Assembly: GCF_002776575.1 (NCBI RefSeq) | Contig: NZ_CP022548.1 | Coordinates: 1,007,001 to 1,071,000, forward strand | Source: Sphingorhabdus sp. YGSMI21 | GTDB lineage: Bacteria > Pseudomonadota > Alphaproteobacteria > Sphingomonadales > Sphingomonadaceae | Direction: 5' to 3' | Length of the DNA: 64,000 nucleotides | Part shown: positions 7,355 to 16,267 of the stretch, in pieces | Numbering within the stretch: position 1 is the stretch's first letter | How the letters are laid out: every line of letters begins with the position of its first letter | Notes under the pieces: model-generated | The model's input: the letters and a program-made list of their open reading frames with translations, nothing else | Told to the model about the DNA's origin: nothing | The model's database searches: none | Position numbers and translations under genes: made by a program

Positions 7355-8476
7355 ATGCGCGTTGGTACCCCCAGAGAAATCAAGAATCACGAATATCGGG
7401 TCGGCCTGACCCCCGAATCGGTCCGCGAGCTGACCGCCAATGGCCATGATGTGCTGGTCGAGACCGGCGCCGGCCTTGGCATCGGCGCCGAAGATTCCGA
7501 ATATGTCGCCGCCGGTGCAACCATTGCTGCGACCGCTGCCGAAATCTTCGAAAAATGCGAAATGGTGGTCAAGGTCAAGGAACCGCAGGCGGTTGAACGG
7601 GCGATGCTGCGCGAAGGCCAGATATTGTTCACCTATCTCCACCTCGCGCCCGATCCGGAACAGACCGCCGATCTGGTCAAATCCAGGGCAACCTGCATTG
7701 CCTATGAGACGGTAACCGGCACCGGCGGGCTCCCCCTGCTCAAGCCGATGAGCCAGGTCGCCGGCCGCATGTCGATCCAGGCCGGCGCAACCGCGCTGGA
7801 AAAAGCCCATGGCGGCCGCGGCATATTGCTCGGCGGCGTCCCCGGCGTGGCTCCCGGCAAGGTCACGATCATCGGCGGCGGTGTCGTCGGTTTCAACGCT
7901 GCACAAATGGCCGCCGGCCTCGGCGCGGATGTGACGATCCTGGACCGTGATCCGGACGTGCTCGAATCGGTGGGCACCCATTTCGAATCGCGGGCCAAGA
8001 CGCGCTTCTCGAACAAGGCCAATCTGGCCGAATGTGTGGCCGAAGCGGATCTGGTGATCGGCGCGGTGCTGATCCCCGGAGCAGAAGCGCCGAAACTGGT
8101 GACCCGCGACATGCTGTCGACCATGCGGCCCGGTTCGGTATTGTGCGACGTGGCGATCGACCAGGGCGGCTGTTTCGAAACCTCGAAGCCGACCACCCAC
8201 GAAAATCCGACCTATGTGGTCGACGATATCGTCCATTATTGCGTCGCCAATATGCCCGGTGCGGTCTCGCGGACCTCGACCTATGCGCTCAACAATGTGA
8301 CCCTGCCGCACACGCTGGCGATTGCCAACAAGGGCTGGGAAAGCGCGCTGCGCGAGGATCGTCATCTGGCCGAGGGGCTGAACGTGTGGGATGGTCATGT
8401 AACCTACAAGGCGGTCGCCGAGGATCTGGGCTATGACTATATGCCGGTGTCGGAGGTTGTGGGATTGAAGGCTTAA
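7355..8476 (+). CDS. ald: Alanine dehydrogenase
   Basis: This 373-residue protein matches the family length and catalyses NAD-dependent, reversible deamination of L-alanine to pyruvate and ammonium. The N-terminus [20 protein letters not shown] is characteristic. The substrate-binding region includes VKVKEP and the segment around YLHLAPD. The Rossmann motif is [22 protein letters not shown], and the C-terminal half has [21 protein letters not shown], typical of the family. A purine-rich site (caggagctcc) precedes the ATG. It is monocistronic, followed by a palindromic repeat that may end the transcript. No Lrp-type operator could be recognised. Confidence 0.96.
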   Translation: MRVGTPREIKNHEYRVGLTPESVRELTANGHDVLVETGAGLGIGAEDSEYVAAGATIAATAAEIFEKCEMVVKVKEPQAVERAMLREGQILFTYLHLAPDPEQTADLVKSRATCIAYETVTGTGGLPLLKPMSQVAGRMSIQAGATALEKAHGGRGILLGGVPGVAPGKVTIIGGGVVGFNAAQMAAGLGADVTILDRDPDVLESVGTHFESRAKTRFSNKANLAECVAEADLVIGAVLIPGAEAPKLVTRDMLSTMRPGSVLCDVAIDQGGCFETSKPTTHENPTYVVDDIVHYCVANMPGAVSRTSTYALNNVTLPHTLAIANKGWESALREDRHLAEGLNVWDGHVTYKAVAEDLGYDYMPVSEVVGLKA

Positions 8477-8502
8477 ATCTGGTTGTAGGCGATCGCCATA
8501 TT

Positions 8503-8588
8503 GTGCACCTGCGCAGGCAGGTGCCCATCTCCAGACAGTTGGGCCAGACGCAATAGTTGGAGATGGACCCCGGCCTTCGCCGGGGCAC
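8503..8588. repeat. Composite palindromic repeat (two hairpins), copy 2
   Basis: The unit starts with gcacctgcgcaggcaggtgc and ends with ccccggccttcgccgggg. Inner arms catctcca and tggagatg also pair, giving a compact three-stem fold. The borders and length match the copy at 5793-5878. It fills most of the gap between ald and the SDR gene. Confidence 0.8.
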
Positions 8589-8606
8589 TGAATGAAGGAA
8601 CAACAG

Positions 8607-9578
8607 ATGGCAGCAGCAGACCAGAAACCGCTCGGATCGGGCTTTCACGCGAAGAGCGAACCGCACGAGATACTCGCCGGCATCGATCTGACAGGCAAGA
8701 CCGCGATCGTCACCGGCGGCTATTCCGGCATTGGTCTGGAAACCACCCGGGCGCTGGCGAATGCCGGTGCCACGGTGATCGTCCCGGTGCGCGATCCGGC
8801 CAAGGCGGAGGAGAATCTTGCCTCGATCGAGGGCGATGTCTCCTCGGCAACGATGGACCTCGCCGATCTCGATTCGGTGCGCGGCTTTGCCTCTTCGGTC
8901 TATGACTCTATCGATGCGCTCGACCTGCTGATCAACAATGCCGGTATCATGGCTTGCCCGCTCGAACGCGTCGGGCCGGGCTGGGAAAGCCAGTTTGGCG
9001 TCAATCATATGGGCCATTTCGCGCTGACCAAGGCGCTCCTGCCCTTGCTCGAAAAGGCAAGCGCACCACGCGTCGTCGCGCTGTCATCGATTGCCCACAA
9101 GCGAGGTGGCATCCTTTGGGACGATATCCAGTTCCAGACTAGCGAATATCAGAAATGGGTCGCCTATGCCCAGGCGAAGAGCGCCAACGCCCTGTTCGCC
9201 AATGCGCTCAGCCGGCGGATGCAGGCCTTTGGCGGACGCGCTTTCTCGGTCCATCCGGGCGGGATTTTCACGCCATTGCAGCGCCATTTGCCGGTCGACG
9301 AGCAGGTTGAACTGGGCTGGCTGAACAAGGACGGCAGCGTGCCACCGGCGGTTGCCGCAATCTTCAAGACGCCGGCACAGGGCTGCACCACCAGCCTGTG
9401 GGCCGCCACCTCACCGCTGCTCAATGACATGCCCGGCGTCTATTGCGAGGATTGCGACGTCGCGCAGCTGATGGGCGAGGATAGCCTGCCCTATCAGCAT
9501 TGCGCGCCGCATATCACGGTGGATGAAGACGCCGAGCGACTCTGGGAGATCAGCGAGAAACTGCTCGCCGCTGCATGA
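8607..9578 (+). CDS. Short-chain dehydrogenase/reductase (retinol/protochlorophyllide-reductase-like)
   Basis: The 323-residue enzyme is a classical SDR: cofactor motif TGGYSGIG, DLADLDSV for the adenine ring, NNAGIMA, a serine in VVALSSIAH, and the catalytic pair YAQAK. The N-terminal extension and length fit the extended group often annotated as retinol dehydrogenase-like, with oxidoreduction of a hydrophobic alcohol or ketone as the likely chemistry. The substrate is unknown. I chose ATG 8607 (MAAADQK) because AAGGA lies at a good distance; ATG 8592 is inside the tail of the repeat. Cys-rich YCEDCDVAQ near the C-terminus is a notable family feature. It overlaps the next gene by ATGATG. Confidence 0.88.
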   Translation: MAAADQKPLGSGFHAKSEPHEILAGIDLTGKTAIVTGGYSGIGLETTRALANAGATVIVPVRDPAKAEENLASIEGDVSSATMDLADLDSVRGFASSVYDSIDALDLLINNAGIMACPLERVGPGWESQFGVNHMGHFALTKALLPLLEKASAPRVVALSSIAHKRGGILWDDIQFQTSEYQKWVAYAQAKSANALFANALSRRMQAFGGRAFSVHPGGIFTPLQRHLPVDEQVELGWLNKDGSVPPAVAAIFKTPAQGCTTSLWAATSPLLNDMPGVYCEDCDVAQLMGEDSLPYQHCAPHITVDEDAERLWEISEKLLAAA

Positions 9579-9784
9579 TGGAGACGGAAGACCAGGGTGC
9601 CGGTGAATATGGCGGTCTGCTGCAGCGCGATGCGAGCGGCTTTCTGTTGCAATGCGATGATGGCCAGCGCTACCGGCTCGAACTGCTGCGCACGCCGGTT
9701 GACGAGGTCGAGAAGCGGGTGGTGGTAATCGGCCGGGTCATCGACGGCACGCTCCTGGAAGCGGACGGGATAAGGCTGGCATGA
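9575..9784 (+). CDS. DUF5818-like small protein
   Basis: The 69-residue protein has a compact beta-rich pattern (GGLLQRDASGFLLQCDDGQRYRLEL, then KRVVVIGRVIDGTLLEADGI) resembling the DUF5818 family of unknown function. It overlaps the SDR stop (ATGATG) and its own stop overlaps the GNAT start (ATGA), so it belongs to an SDR-DUF5818-GNAT operon. The fold suggests a small OB-like barrel, but this is inference. Confidence 0.6.
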   Translation: MMETEDQGAGEYGGLLQRDASGFLLQCDDGQRYRLELLRTPVDEVEKRVVVIGRVIDGTLLEADGIRLA

Positions 9785-10299
9785 ATTTCGTACCTGCACA
9801 AAACGGCGATATCCCGGCGCTCCACGCGCTGGTCGAAAGCGCCTATCGCGGAGAGAGCGCGCGGCGCGGCTGGACCCACGAAGCGGACCTGCTCGGCGGG
9901 CAGCGGACCGATGCCGAGGCGTTGCGCGAAATGATCGCGGCGGACAATCAGGTGATCCTGCTTGCAAAGAAGGGCAATGCGATCACCGGATGCGTCCAGC
10001 TCTCCCGTGTCGGTGGGGGGCTTGCCTATCTCGGGCTGCTGACTGTGGATCCTGCCTTGCAGGCGGCTGGCCTCGGCAAGCAATTGCTGGGAGAGTCAGA
10101 ACGGTTTGTGCGGGATCAATGGCAGGCCAATGCGATCGAGATGACCGTCATCCGCCAGCGCGAGGACCTGATCGCCTATTACGAACGCCGCGGTTATGCG
10201 CGGACCGGCGAGCTGCGTCCCTTCCCGCATGGTGATCGGCGCTTCGGCCTGCCGAAGACCACGGAACTGGAATTCGCGGTGTTGCGCAAGCCTGTCTAG
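9781..10299 (+). CDS. GNAT family N-acetyltransferase
   Basis: The 172-residue protein has the GNAT layout. N-terminal DIPALHALVESAYRGESARRGWTHEADLLGG is followed by the acetyl-CoA loop region LGLLTVDPALQAAGLGKQLLGESE (R/Q-x-x-G-x-G/A variant QAAGLG), and IAYYERRGYARTGE near the end. It probably transfers an acetyl group from acetyl-CoA to a small-molecule or peptide amine; the substrate is unknown. The start overlaps the DUF5818 stop. Its stop shares the bases CTAG with the convergent rpoN stop. Confidence 0.88.
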   Translation: MNFVPAQNGDIPALHALVESAYRGESARRGWTHEADLLGGQRTDAEALREMIAADNQVILLAKKGNAITGCVQLSRVGGGLAYLGLLTVDPALQAAGLGKQLLGESERFVRDQWQANAIEMTVIRQREDLIAYYERRGYARTGELRPFPHGDRRFGLPKTTELEFAVLRKPV

Positions 10300-11804
10300 G
10301 CGGCCTTGCCTTCGAGCGCCTTCTGCCGGCGCCGCTGGACCGAGCTGCCCAGACCCAGCGCTTCGCGATATTTGGCCACGGTGCGCCGGGCAATGTCGAA
10401 CCCCCGCTCCTTGAGCAGGGCGACCAGCTTGTCGTCGGACAGGATCTTCTTGGGATCCTCGTTATCGATCAGGGATTTGATATGACTTTTTACCGCTTCC
10501 GCCGACGCCGCTTCGCCACCGGTCGAGGACTGGATTCCGCTGGTGAAGAAATATTTGAGCTCGAACGTCCCGCGCGAGCAGGAGAGATATTTGTTGGATG
10601 TCACCCGGCTGACGGTCGACTCATGCATCTCGATCTGCTCGGCGATATTCTTAAGCGTCAACGGCCGGAGATGCGCTACACCCTTACGGAAAAACTCTTC
10701 CTGCTGCTTGACGATCTCGGTCGCGACCTTGACGATCGTCCGCTGCCGCTGATCGAGCGCCTTGACCAGCCAGTTGGCGTCGGCGAGGCATTCGTTCAGC
10801 CATTCCTTCGACTGCTTGTCCTGCGCGCCGTCCTTCAGTTCGGAATAATAGCTGCGGTTCACCAGCACTTTGGGCAGGGTGGCGCTGTTCACTTCGATGA
10901 TCCAGCGGTTGGTCCGTTCCGCGACAAACACGTCCGGCACCACGGACTCGACCGCCCCGCCGCCGATCTTGCAGCCGGGCTTCGGATCGTAATTGCGCAA
11001 TTCGCTGATCATATCCATCAGGTCTTCGTCATCGACACCGCATATGCGCTTGAGCTGCGGCAGCGCGCCCTTGGCCAGCAGATCGAGATTATCGATCAGC
11101 CGCGCCATGGCGGGATCATAACGGTCCGCATCCCTGGCCTGCAATGCCAGACATTCTGCCAGATCTCTGGCGCCGACACCGACCGGGTCCAGTGTCTGGA
11201 CGACACCCAAAATGCGCTCGACGTCGACAAGACCGACATTCAGGCGCTGCGCCAGCTCCAGCAACTCTGCCTGCAAATAGCCGCATTCGTCGATCTGGTC
11301 GATGATATGCTGCGCGACAAAAAGATCGATTCCGGAAAGCACTGCGCCGGCCTGTTCCATCAGATAGTCGGTGAGATTTGTCTCGGCCACCAGCATATTC
11401 TCGAAATCGGGCGCTTCGCCCCCGGGTGCCGAACCGGAACTGGCACCGTTCAATCCGAGCTGTCCGTCGAGCGCGCCATCGCTGTCCGACAGGCTGTTAT
11501 TGGTAAAACTGTCCGTATGCCCTTCCATATCCAGAGCCGCTTCGGCTTCCGAAGGTCCGGCAGACAATATTTCGTCGCTGCCCTGCGCGCCCGGTTCGGC
11601 GGGCGGCTCCGGACCATCGCCAGACTCGCCGCTCTCGGTCGATATTTCGCCGGTATCCAGAAGCGGGTTCTTCTCGATCTCGTCGGAAATGAAGGTTTCC
11701 AGTTCGAGATTGGACAAGGTCAGCAGCTTGATCGCCTGCTGCAGTTGTGGCGTCATCACCAGCGACTGGCTTTGTCGCAAATCGAGGCGAGGCGCGAGTG
11801 CCAT
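10296..11804 (-). CDS. rpoN: RNA polymerase sigma-54 factor
   Basis: The 502-residue protein has the region I glutamine-rich start RLDLRQSQSLVMTPQLQQAIKLL, an acidic region II (about 55-125), the core-binding domain, a helix-turn-helix (LKNIAEQIEMHESTVSRVTSNKY) and the RpoN box ARRTVAKYRE at about 472-481. It directs polymerase to -24/-12 promoters activated by enhancer-binding proteins. It is two bases downstream of lptB in the lptC-lptA-lptB-rpoN order common in proteobacteria, so it is probably cotranscribed with LPS-export genes. Confidence 0.97.
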   Translation of the reverse strand: MALAPRLDLRQSQSLVMTPQLQQAIKLLTLSNLELETFISDEIEKNPLLDTGEISTESGESGDGPEPPAEPGAQGSDEILSAGPSEAEAALDMEGHTDSFTNNSLSDSDGALDGQLGLNGASSGSAPGGEAPDFENMLVAETNLTDYLMEQAGAVLSGIDLFVAQHIIDQIDECGYLQAELLELAQRLNVGLVDVERILGVVQTLDPVGVGARDLAECLALQARDADRYDPAMARLIDNLDLLAKGALPQLKRICGVDDEDLMDMISELRNYDPKPGCKIGGGAVESVVPDVFVAERTNRWIIEVNSATLPKVLVNRSYYSELKDGAQDKQSKEWLNECLADANWLVKALDQRQRTIVKVATEIVKQQEEFFRKGVAHLRPLTLKNIAEQIEMHESTVSRVTSNKYLSCSRGTFELKYFFTSGIQSSTGGEAASAEAVKSHIKSLIDNEDPKKILSDDKLVALLKERGFDIARRTVAKYREALGLGSSVQRRRQKALEGKAA

Positions 11805-11806
11805 GG

Positions 11807-12604
11807 CTAGAGCGCAAAGCCCTCGCCGAGATAGAGCCTGCGAACATTGGCATCGGCAACCAGGTCTTCCGGACTGCCAGCGAACAATACCTGGCCGTCG
11901 TAGATGATGCAGGCGCGGTCGACGATATCCAGTGTCTCGCGCACATTATGGTCGGTGATCAACACGCCGATGCCGCGCTCGCGCAGCTGGCAAACCAGAT
12001 CACGGATATCGGCGATCGACAGGGGATCGATGCCGGCAAAGGGTTCGTCGAGCAGCACGATTGAGGGGCTTGCCGCGAGCGCGCGGGCAATCTCGCAGCG
12101 CCGCCGTTCACCGCCCGACAGCGCCATCGCCGGGGAACCGCGCAATTTCATCAGTCCGAATTCATCGAGCAGACGGTCGAGCGTTTCCGCTCTCACGCCG
12201 GAGTCGGGCTCCACCATCTCGAGCACCGCCATGATATTCTGCTCGACGGTCATACCGCGGAAGATCGATGTTTCCTGCGGGAGATATCCGATGCCGAGAA
12301 TCGCACGACGATACATCGGCAGCGACGTGATATCCTCTCCGTCGAGCATGATCCGTCCGGCATCCGGCCGGACCAGACCCATGACCGAATAGAAGCAAGT
12401 CGTTTTGCCCGCACCGTTGGGGCCGAGCAACCCGACGACTTCGCCCCGGCCCACAGAAAGGGAAACATCGGAAAGAACCGAACGCTTGTCGTAGCTCTTG
12501 GCGATTGAAACCACCGCCAGGCCATGTTCCATGGCATCGCTGGCCATCGCGGCACCCGGATCGGCCATCGTTGTCGCGTCGGTCGCGGCTAAATCATTCA
12601 TCAC
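11807..12604 (-). CDS. lptB: LPS export ABC transporter ATP-binding protein LptB
   Basis: The 265-residue cytoplasmic ATPase powers LPS extraction by the LptBFG complex. Visible motifs are Walker A GPNGAGKTT, the LptB-typical YLPQETSIFRGMTVEQNI Q-loop region, signature LSGGERRRCEIARAL, Walker B IVLLDEPFAGIDP and the switch His in ITDHNVRETL. An N-terminal extension of about 30 residues, rich in Ala/Asp/Met, precedes the ABC domain. It lies between lptA (196-base gap) and rpoN (2-base gap). Confidence 0.96.
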   Translation of the reverse strand: MMNDLAATDATTMADPGAAMASDAMEHGLAVVSIAKSYDKRSVLSDVSLSVGRGEVVGLLGPNGAGKTTCFYSVMGLVRPDAGRIMLDGEDITSLPMYRRAILGIGYLPQETSIFRGMTVEQNIMAVLEMVEPDSGVRAETLDRLLDEFGLMKLRGSPAMALSGGERRRCEIARALAASPSIVLLDEPFAGIDPLSIADIRDLVCQLRERGIGVLITDHNVRETLDIVDRACIIYDGQVLFAGSPEDLVADANVRRLYLGEGFAL

Positions 12605-12800
12605 TGGTCCTCATTCGCATCGGCTGCCCTGCCTGTCGGCGGACAGCATGCCTCAATCTTATCGGAATTGGCAAGCTTTGTGCATGGAAGATTGAAATGC
12701 CCCATCAACGGTTGAAAATCCAGTGGCATCGGTTGCCACGCCGGCATGCGCCTCCCGCTGCCGTAATCGAACTGGATTCCCGATAGCACTGGTCGAAAAT

Positions 12801-13349
12801 TCAGTCTTTCCGCTGTGGAACCGTGAAGGTGCCGGAAACCCGCCCGCTGGAATCCTGCGAGCCGACCGAAGAACCGCCGGTCGAACGCCCGTCGATCGTC
12901 GACCTGCCTGATTCGAGGTCGATAATGACCCGGCCACCGGAGAGTCGATTCGTTCCCTGAGTAAGCGTGACATTGCCGATCAGGGTTATCAGTCTCCGGT
13001 TGAGGTCATAAATGGCGACATCTCCAGAAGCGGTATCGCCGGCCTTGCGGATGGTGACACCGCCCGATGCGTCAATCCGGTCGATCTCGATCCCGCCGGT
13101 GCTGCGATAGGCCACGGTCATGCGCGCTGCATTGAGCGTCAGCCCGGCCTGATCGACTCGCACGGAACCCGACAGGACAACGCGGTCGGCCCGGTCCTGA
13201 ACCTCGATCCGTCCGGCGTTGAAATTCACCGGTGCATTGCTGTCATGGCTTCCGAATACCTGGGCCGGTGCCGAATCCGTGAACAGGAGAAATGCAGAAG
13301 CAAGAACAAAACTGCCCGCAGTCAGGGAAAGAAAAGGGTGTAATTTCAT
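12801..13349 (-). CDS. lptA: Periplasmic LPS-transport protein LptA (OstA family)
   Basis: The 182-residue protein has a signal peptide (MKLHPFLSLTAGSFVLASAF...SAPAQV) and the OstA/LptA beta-jelly-roll pattern: NAGRIEVQDRADRVVLSGSVRV, LTLNAARMTVAY, and NLTLIGN-like LITLIGNVTLTQGTNRLSGGRVIIDL. It bridges the periplasm for LPS between LptC and LptD. Its ATG directly follows the lptC stop (TAG-ATG). The C-terminus is Ser/Gly-rich. Confidence 0.93.
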   Translation of the reverse strand: MKLHPFLSLTAGSFVLASAFLLFTDSAPAQVFGSHDSNAPVNFNAGRIEVQDRADRVVLSGSVRVDQAGLTLNAARMTVAYRSTGGIEIDRIDASGGVTIRKAGDTASGDVAIYDLNRRLITLIGNVTLTQGTNRLSGGRVIIDLESGRSTIDGRSTGGSSVGSQDSSGRVSGTFTVPQRKD

Positions 13350-13994
13350 CTAGCGTCTTCTTAGTCCATTTTGTTCGATCCGCAAACGCGCATTGCCATC
13401 AAGGCGGACCGTGCGCTCCGCCAGATCCGCTTCGAGCCGGTCTGCACCGAAGGTTCCGATATTGGTCCGCCCTTCCACCGAGCCATCGCTGCGCAAGCTG
13501 CGCTGCTTCAAATCAATAGTGACATTGCTGGTCGAGAGACGATAGCCATTGGCCGCTTCAACCTGCACCGGCCCCGGTACCCGGACATTCTCCTGATCCA
13601 TGTCATAGCTGCCCTCGCTGGCGCGGATTTGGGCCGGCCCCTCTTTCAGCAATATCCGGGCCGACAGATCCTGCAGATCGACAATTGCTTCGCTCGAGCT
13701 TTTCTGCACCGCAGAACCGGCCTTGAGGGAAAATGGACGGCCTTCGCTATCTTCGCCGCGATACAGCGCCTCGGTAACCCGCATCCGCTCCTTGGCGACG
13801 TCAACGCTGTTCTTGTCCAGAACGAAGCTCAGTTCGCCGCTTGTCGTAAAGGGCGCCAGCGCCAGCATCGCGCCCAACAGGCCAACCCCCACGGGAAGAA
13901 TGAAGCGCAGCCATTTGATGTTCCGGTCATGCGAACTGTTGGGAGCGGCGAACTCCTGGCGCTTTGTCCGGACAGGGTTGACGGTCGCAGGCAT
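13350..13994 (-). CDS. lptC: LPS export system protein LptC
   Basis: The 214-residue protein has one N-terminal membrane anchor (IKWLRFILPVGVGLLGAMLALAPF) and a periplasmic LptC domain (DKNSVDVAKERMRVTEALYRGED, PFSLKAGSAVQKSS). It takes LPS from LptBFG and passes it to LptA. I chose the ATG at 13994 because gagggg lies about seven bases upstream; an ATG at 14018 would add eight residues without a better site. It is directly upstream of lptA and downstream of an RNase D gene. Confidence 0.92.
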   Translation of the reverse strand: MPATVNPVRTKRQEFAAPNSSHDRNIKWLRFILPVGVGLLGAMLALAPFTTSGELSFVLDKNSVDVAKERMRVTEALYRGEDSEGRPFSLKAGSAVQKSSSEAIVDLQDLSARILLKEGPAQIRASEGSYDMDQENVRVPGPVQVEAANGYRLSTSNVTIDLKQRSLRSDGSVEGRTNIGTFGADRLEADLAERTVRLDGNARLRIEQNGLRRR

Positions 13995-14051
13995 GGCTAG
14001 CCCCTCATCCGCTGGCAATCGGCACCACGGCCGAGCAGGATTTCTATCCGT

Positions 14052-14669
14052 TCAGGCATGCGCAAAAATGTCGGTTTCCGGCCAGCCGGCGAGGTCGAGT
14101 CGTGCCCGGTCCGGCAAAAAGTCGAAGCAGGCCTGCGCGAGGGCCGTTCTGCCTTCCCGCTCGAGCCGGATTTCCAGTTCATCCTTCAGCCGGTGCAGAA
14201 AGCGAACGTCCGATGCGGCATATTCCTGCTGCGCGTCGCTAAGAACAGGATTGCCCCAGTCGCTTGATTGCTGCTGTTTCGATATATCCTGGCCAAGAAG
14301 CTCGCGGACCAGCTCTTTCAGCCCGTGGCGATCGGTATAGGTCCGGATGAGCCGCGAAGCGATCTTTGTGCAGAATACCGGTTCTGCCATCACGCCCATA
14401 TAATGTTCGATGGCGGCGAGATCAAAACGGGCAAAATGATACAGCTTCACCCGGCCGGGATCGGACAAGATCGCCCGGAGATTGGGGGCGGAATAGTCGC
14501 TGTCAGGACCAAAACGGACCAGATGCTCGTCATCCCCGCCATCGGATATCTGGAGCAGGCAGAGCCGGTCACGCGGGGTCTGGAGGCCCATGGTTTCGGT
14601 GTCCACAGCAACCGCGCCGCCGCCGAGGACGCCTGCCGGGATATCTTCTTCATGAAAAAAAACTGCCAT
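14052..14669 (-). CDS. Ribonuclease D-family 3'-5' exonuclease
   Basis: This 205-residue protein is a single DEDD exonuclease domain: motif I AVDTETMGL (D and E), motif II around LYHFARFDLAAIEHYMG (D), and motif III YAASDVRFLHRL (Y...D, DEDDy). Short RNase D-like proteins without the HRDC domains are usual in alphaproteobacteria. A likely role is tRNA or small-RNA 3' trimming. I chose ATG 14669 because it starts the conserved domain (MAVFFHEEDIP). Upstream in-frame ATGs at 14837 and elsewhere would add non-conserved sequence. It is 57 bases upstream of lptC, probably in the same transcript. Confidence 0.88.
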   Translation of the reverse strand: MAVFFHEEDIPAGVLGGGAVAVDTETMGLQTPRDRLCLLQISDGGDDEHLVRFGPDSDYSAPNLRAILSDPGRVKLYHFARFDLAAIEHYMGVMAEPVFCTKIASRLIRTYTDRHGLKELVRELLGQDISKQQQSSDWGNPVLSDAQQEYAASDVRFLHRLKDELEIRLEREGRTALAQACFDFLPDRARLDLAGWPETDIFAHA

Positions 14670-14903
14670 TGATATTTGCCTGTCCAATTTATCGCTGAAC
14701 CCGCTGCATTTTCCCCAACCTACCACTCGGTATGACACCATATTCGGCAGCGGGACATGGCCCCGTGCCAGAGCTACGGCTGTGAAAATTGACAGCAGTT
14801 CATCTTTGAATATGCTATGTGCCGCAGGCCGGTTCAAACAGCAAGTTTAGTTTGAGCTTCCATTTGCATGGCAAATGCGCGGTTATGACAGGGGTTTGAC
14901 AAT

Positions 14904-15267
14904 ATGACAGAGAAAGCACCCGAACCGGTCGCTCCCGGTTTTGATCTGAACAAGGCCACCATAATATCGCTACTCTAATATTGCCGGCTTCTTCGTGGGG
15001 ATTACCGGCCTGGTGGGCTTCGTTCTTGCCCTGATATGGAAAGACGAGGTGGCAGGCACGTGGGAAGAAAGCCATTTGCAATTTCACGTCATGACATTTG
15101 TCATCGGCCTGGTGGTCGGGATTATCGGTATATTACTGTCGTTTCTGTTGATCGGCATCCCGATTCTTCTGGCGCTCGCGGTCTGGATATTGGTCCGTTC
15201 GGTCGTCGCATTGTTGAAAGCGCAGAAACACGAACCCCTGGCCGATCCGAAAACCTGGCTTTTCTAA
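14904..15267 (+). pseudogene. DUF4870-family membrane protein, frameshifted
   Basis: From ATG 14904 the frame reads MTEKAPEPVAPGFDLNKATIISLL and stops at TAA 14976-14978. Removing one A from ctctAAtatt restores LLYIAGFFVGITGLVGFV and continues in frame through WKDEVAGTWEESHLQFH, two membrane segments and LLKAQKHEPLADPKTWLF to the stop at 15265. That is a complete DUF4870 protein of about 120 residues with three hydrophobic segments. The gene is either broken by a one-base insertion or the insertion is a sequencing error. A shorter product from GTG 14995 would lack the N-terminus and part of the first membrane segment. Confidence 0.75.
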
Positions 15268-15455
15268 GCCGGATCGTTCGAATATCAGATTCGCCCGGCC
15301 ACCTGTCAAAACACCGAATTCGTTCGCTTATTCCTTCGTTTTTCTATATGGTTGGCACGTGCGGTAATAGGATTCGCGCAAAACAATGGTCCGGAGATCG
15401 TCCGCTGTGACATTGAAATTACTGGGTAGGGCGAATTGAAAGTGACGATTTAAGA

Positions 15456-16121
15456 ATGGGTTTTGACAGAAACCGGCGAGGTAGAGGCCGGGACAAGCGC
15501 GACGGCTTCGGTGACGAAAACTTCGATGGATATCAAGGTGACAGCGGTCCACCCGTAGAGAGATATACGCGGCCGGACAGTGATTCCGGCGGCAGACGAG
15601 GCGGCGGCATGCCCGACCAGGTTGTCGGCGAGAGCACCGGCACCGTAAAATTTTTCAATGCGCAAAAAGGTTTTGGTTTCATCGTGCAAGACGGTGGCGG
15701 CGAAGATGTTTTTGTTCATATCAGCCAGGTTGAACGCGCCGGTCTCAAGGGACTCGCGGAAGGGCAGACCTTGCGTTTTTCGCTGGTCGATCGTGGCGGA
15801 AAGGTTTCCGCCTCCGACATTCAGATCGAAGGCGATCTCATCGAGGTTCCGGCGGGCGGAGGCTCCCCTCGGGAAGACCGTGGCGGTCCTCCACGTCGGG
15901 AACTGACCGGAGAGAAGGCAACGGGTACCGTGAAATTTTTCAACGGCACCAAGGGGTTCGGTTTCATCCAGCGTGATGATGGCCAACCCGATGCGTTTGT
16001 CCATATTTCAGCCGTAGAGCGTGCCGGCATGCGCGGGCTGGAAGAAGGCGACAAGCTGGAGTTCGAACTGGAAGTGGATCAGCGCGGCAAGACGGCGGCG
16101 GTCAATCTGGTCGCCAAATAA
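15456..16121 (+). CDS. Double cold-shock-domain protein
   Basis: The 221-residue protein binds single-stranded RNA or DNA. An Arg/Gly/Asp-rich disordered N-terminus (residues 1-57: FDRNRRGRGRDKRDGFGDEN) is followed by two cold-shock domains. The first has GTVKFFNAQKGFGFIVQ and DVFVHISQVERAGL. The second has GTVKFFNGTKGFGFIQRDD and AFVHISAVERAGM. Both RNP1 (KGFGFI) and RNP2 (VFVHIS, FVHIS) are intact. Duplicated CSD proteins of this type are common in alphaproteobacteria and act as RNA chaperones in cold or stationary phase. A 188-base leader separates it from the preceding gene, and a strong terminator follows at 16145. Confidence 0.93.
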   Translation: MGFDRNRRGRGRDKRDGFGDENFDGYQGDSGPPVERYTRPDSDSGGRRGGGMPDQVVGESTGTVKFFNAQKGFGFIVQDGGGEDVFVHISQVERAGLKGLAEGQTLRFSLVDRGGKVSASDIQIEGDLIEVPAGGGSPREDRGGPPRRELTGEKATGTVKFFNGTKGFGFIQRDDGQPDAFVHISAVERAGMRGLEEGDKLEFELEVDQRGKTAAVNLVAK

Positions 16122-16144
16122 CGGGTTCGATCCTATATATTCTG

Positions 16145-16176
16145 AAAATGGCGGGCTTTGACCCGCCATTTTTTTG
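16145..16176 (+). terminator. Rho-independent terminator of the cold-shock gene
   Basis: A perfect stem aaaatggcggg/cccgccatttt with a six-base loop (ctttga) runs into a T tract. It begins 24 bases after the stop codon of the double cold-shock gene. Confidence 0.92.
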
Positions 16177-16220
16177 CCCTGTGAAGACCGCGAGATACTC
16201 GTCAGATCACCCAGATACAG

Positions 16221-16254
16221 AAAAGCCCGCCGGATTGCTCCGACGGGCTTTTCC
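16221..16254 (-). terminator. Rho-independent terminator of the autotransporter gene
   Basis: The inverted repeat aaaagcccg...cgggctttt with inner pairs cgg/ccg lies just past the stop of the minus-strand autotransporter gene. On that strand the stem ends in TTTT. With the cold-shock terminator it separates the two convergent genes. Confidence 0.85.
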
Positions 16255-16267
16255 GGATTTCTAACCG

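Noticed and set aside
10482..11810. Long plus-strand open frame (about 440 codons) opposite rpoN
   Set aside because: It is the GC-rich antisense shadow of rpoN, with no ribosome-binding site and no protein motif.
12605..12800. Sigma-54 (-24/-12) autoregulatory promoter between lptA and lptB
   Set aside because: No TGGCAC-N5-TTGC pair could be recognised on the minus strand.
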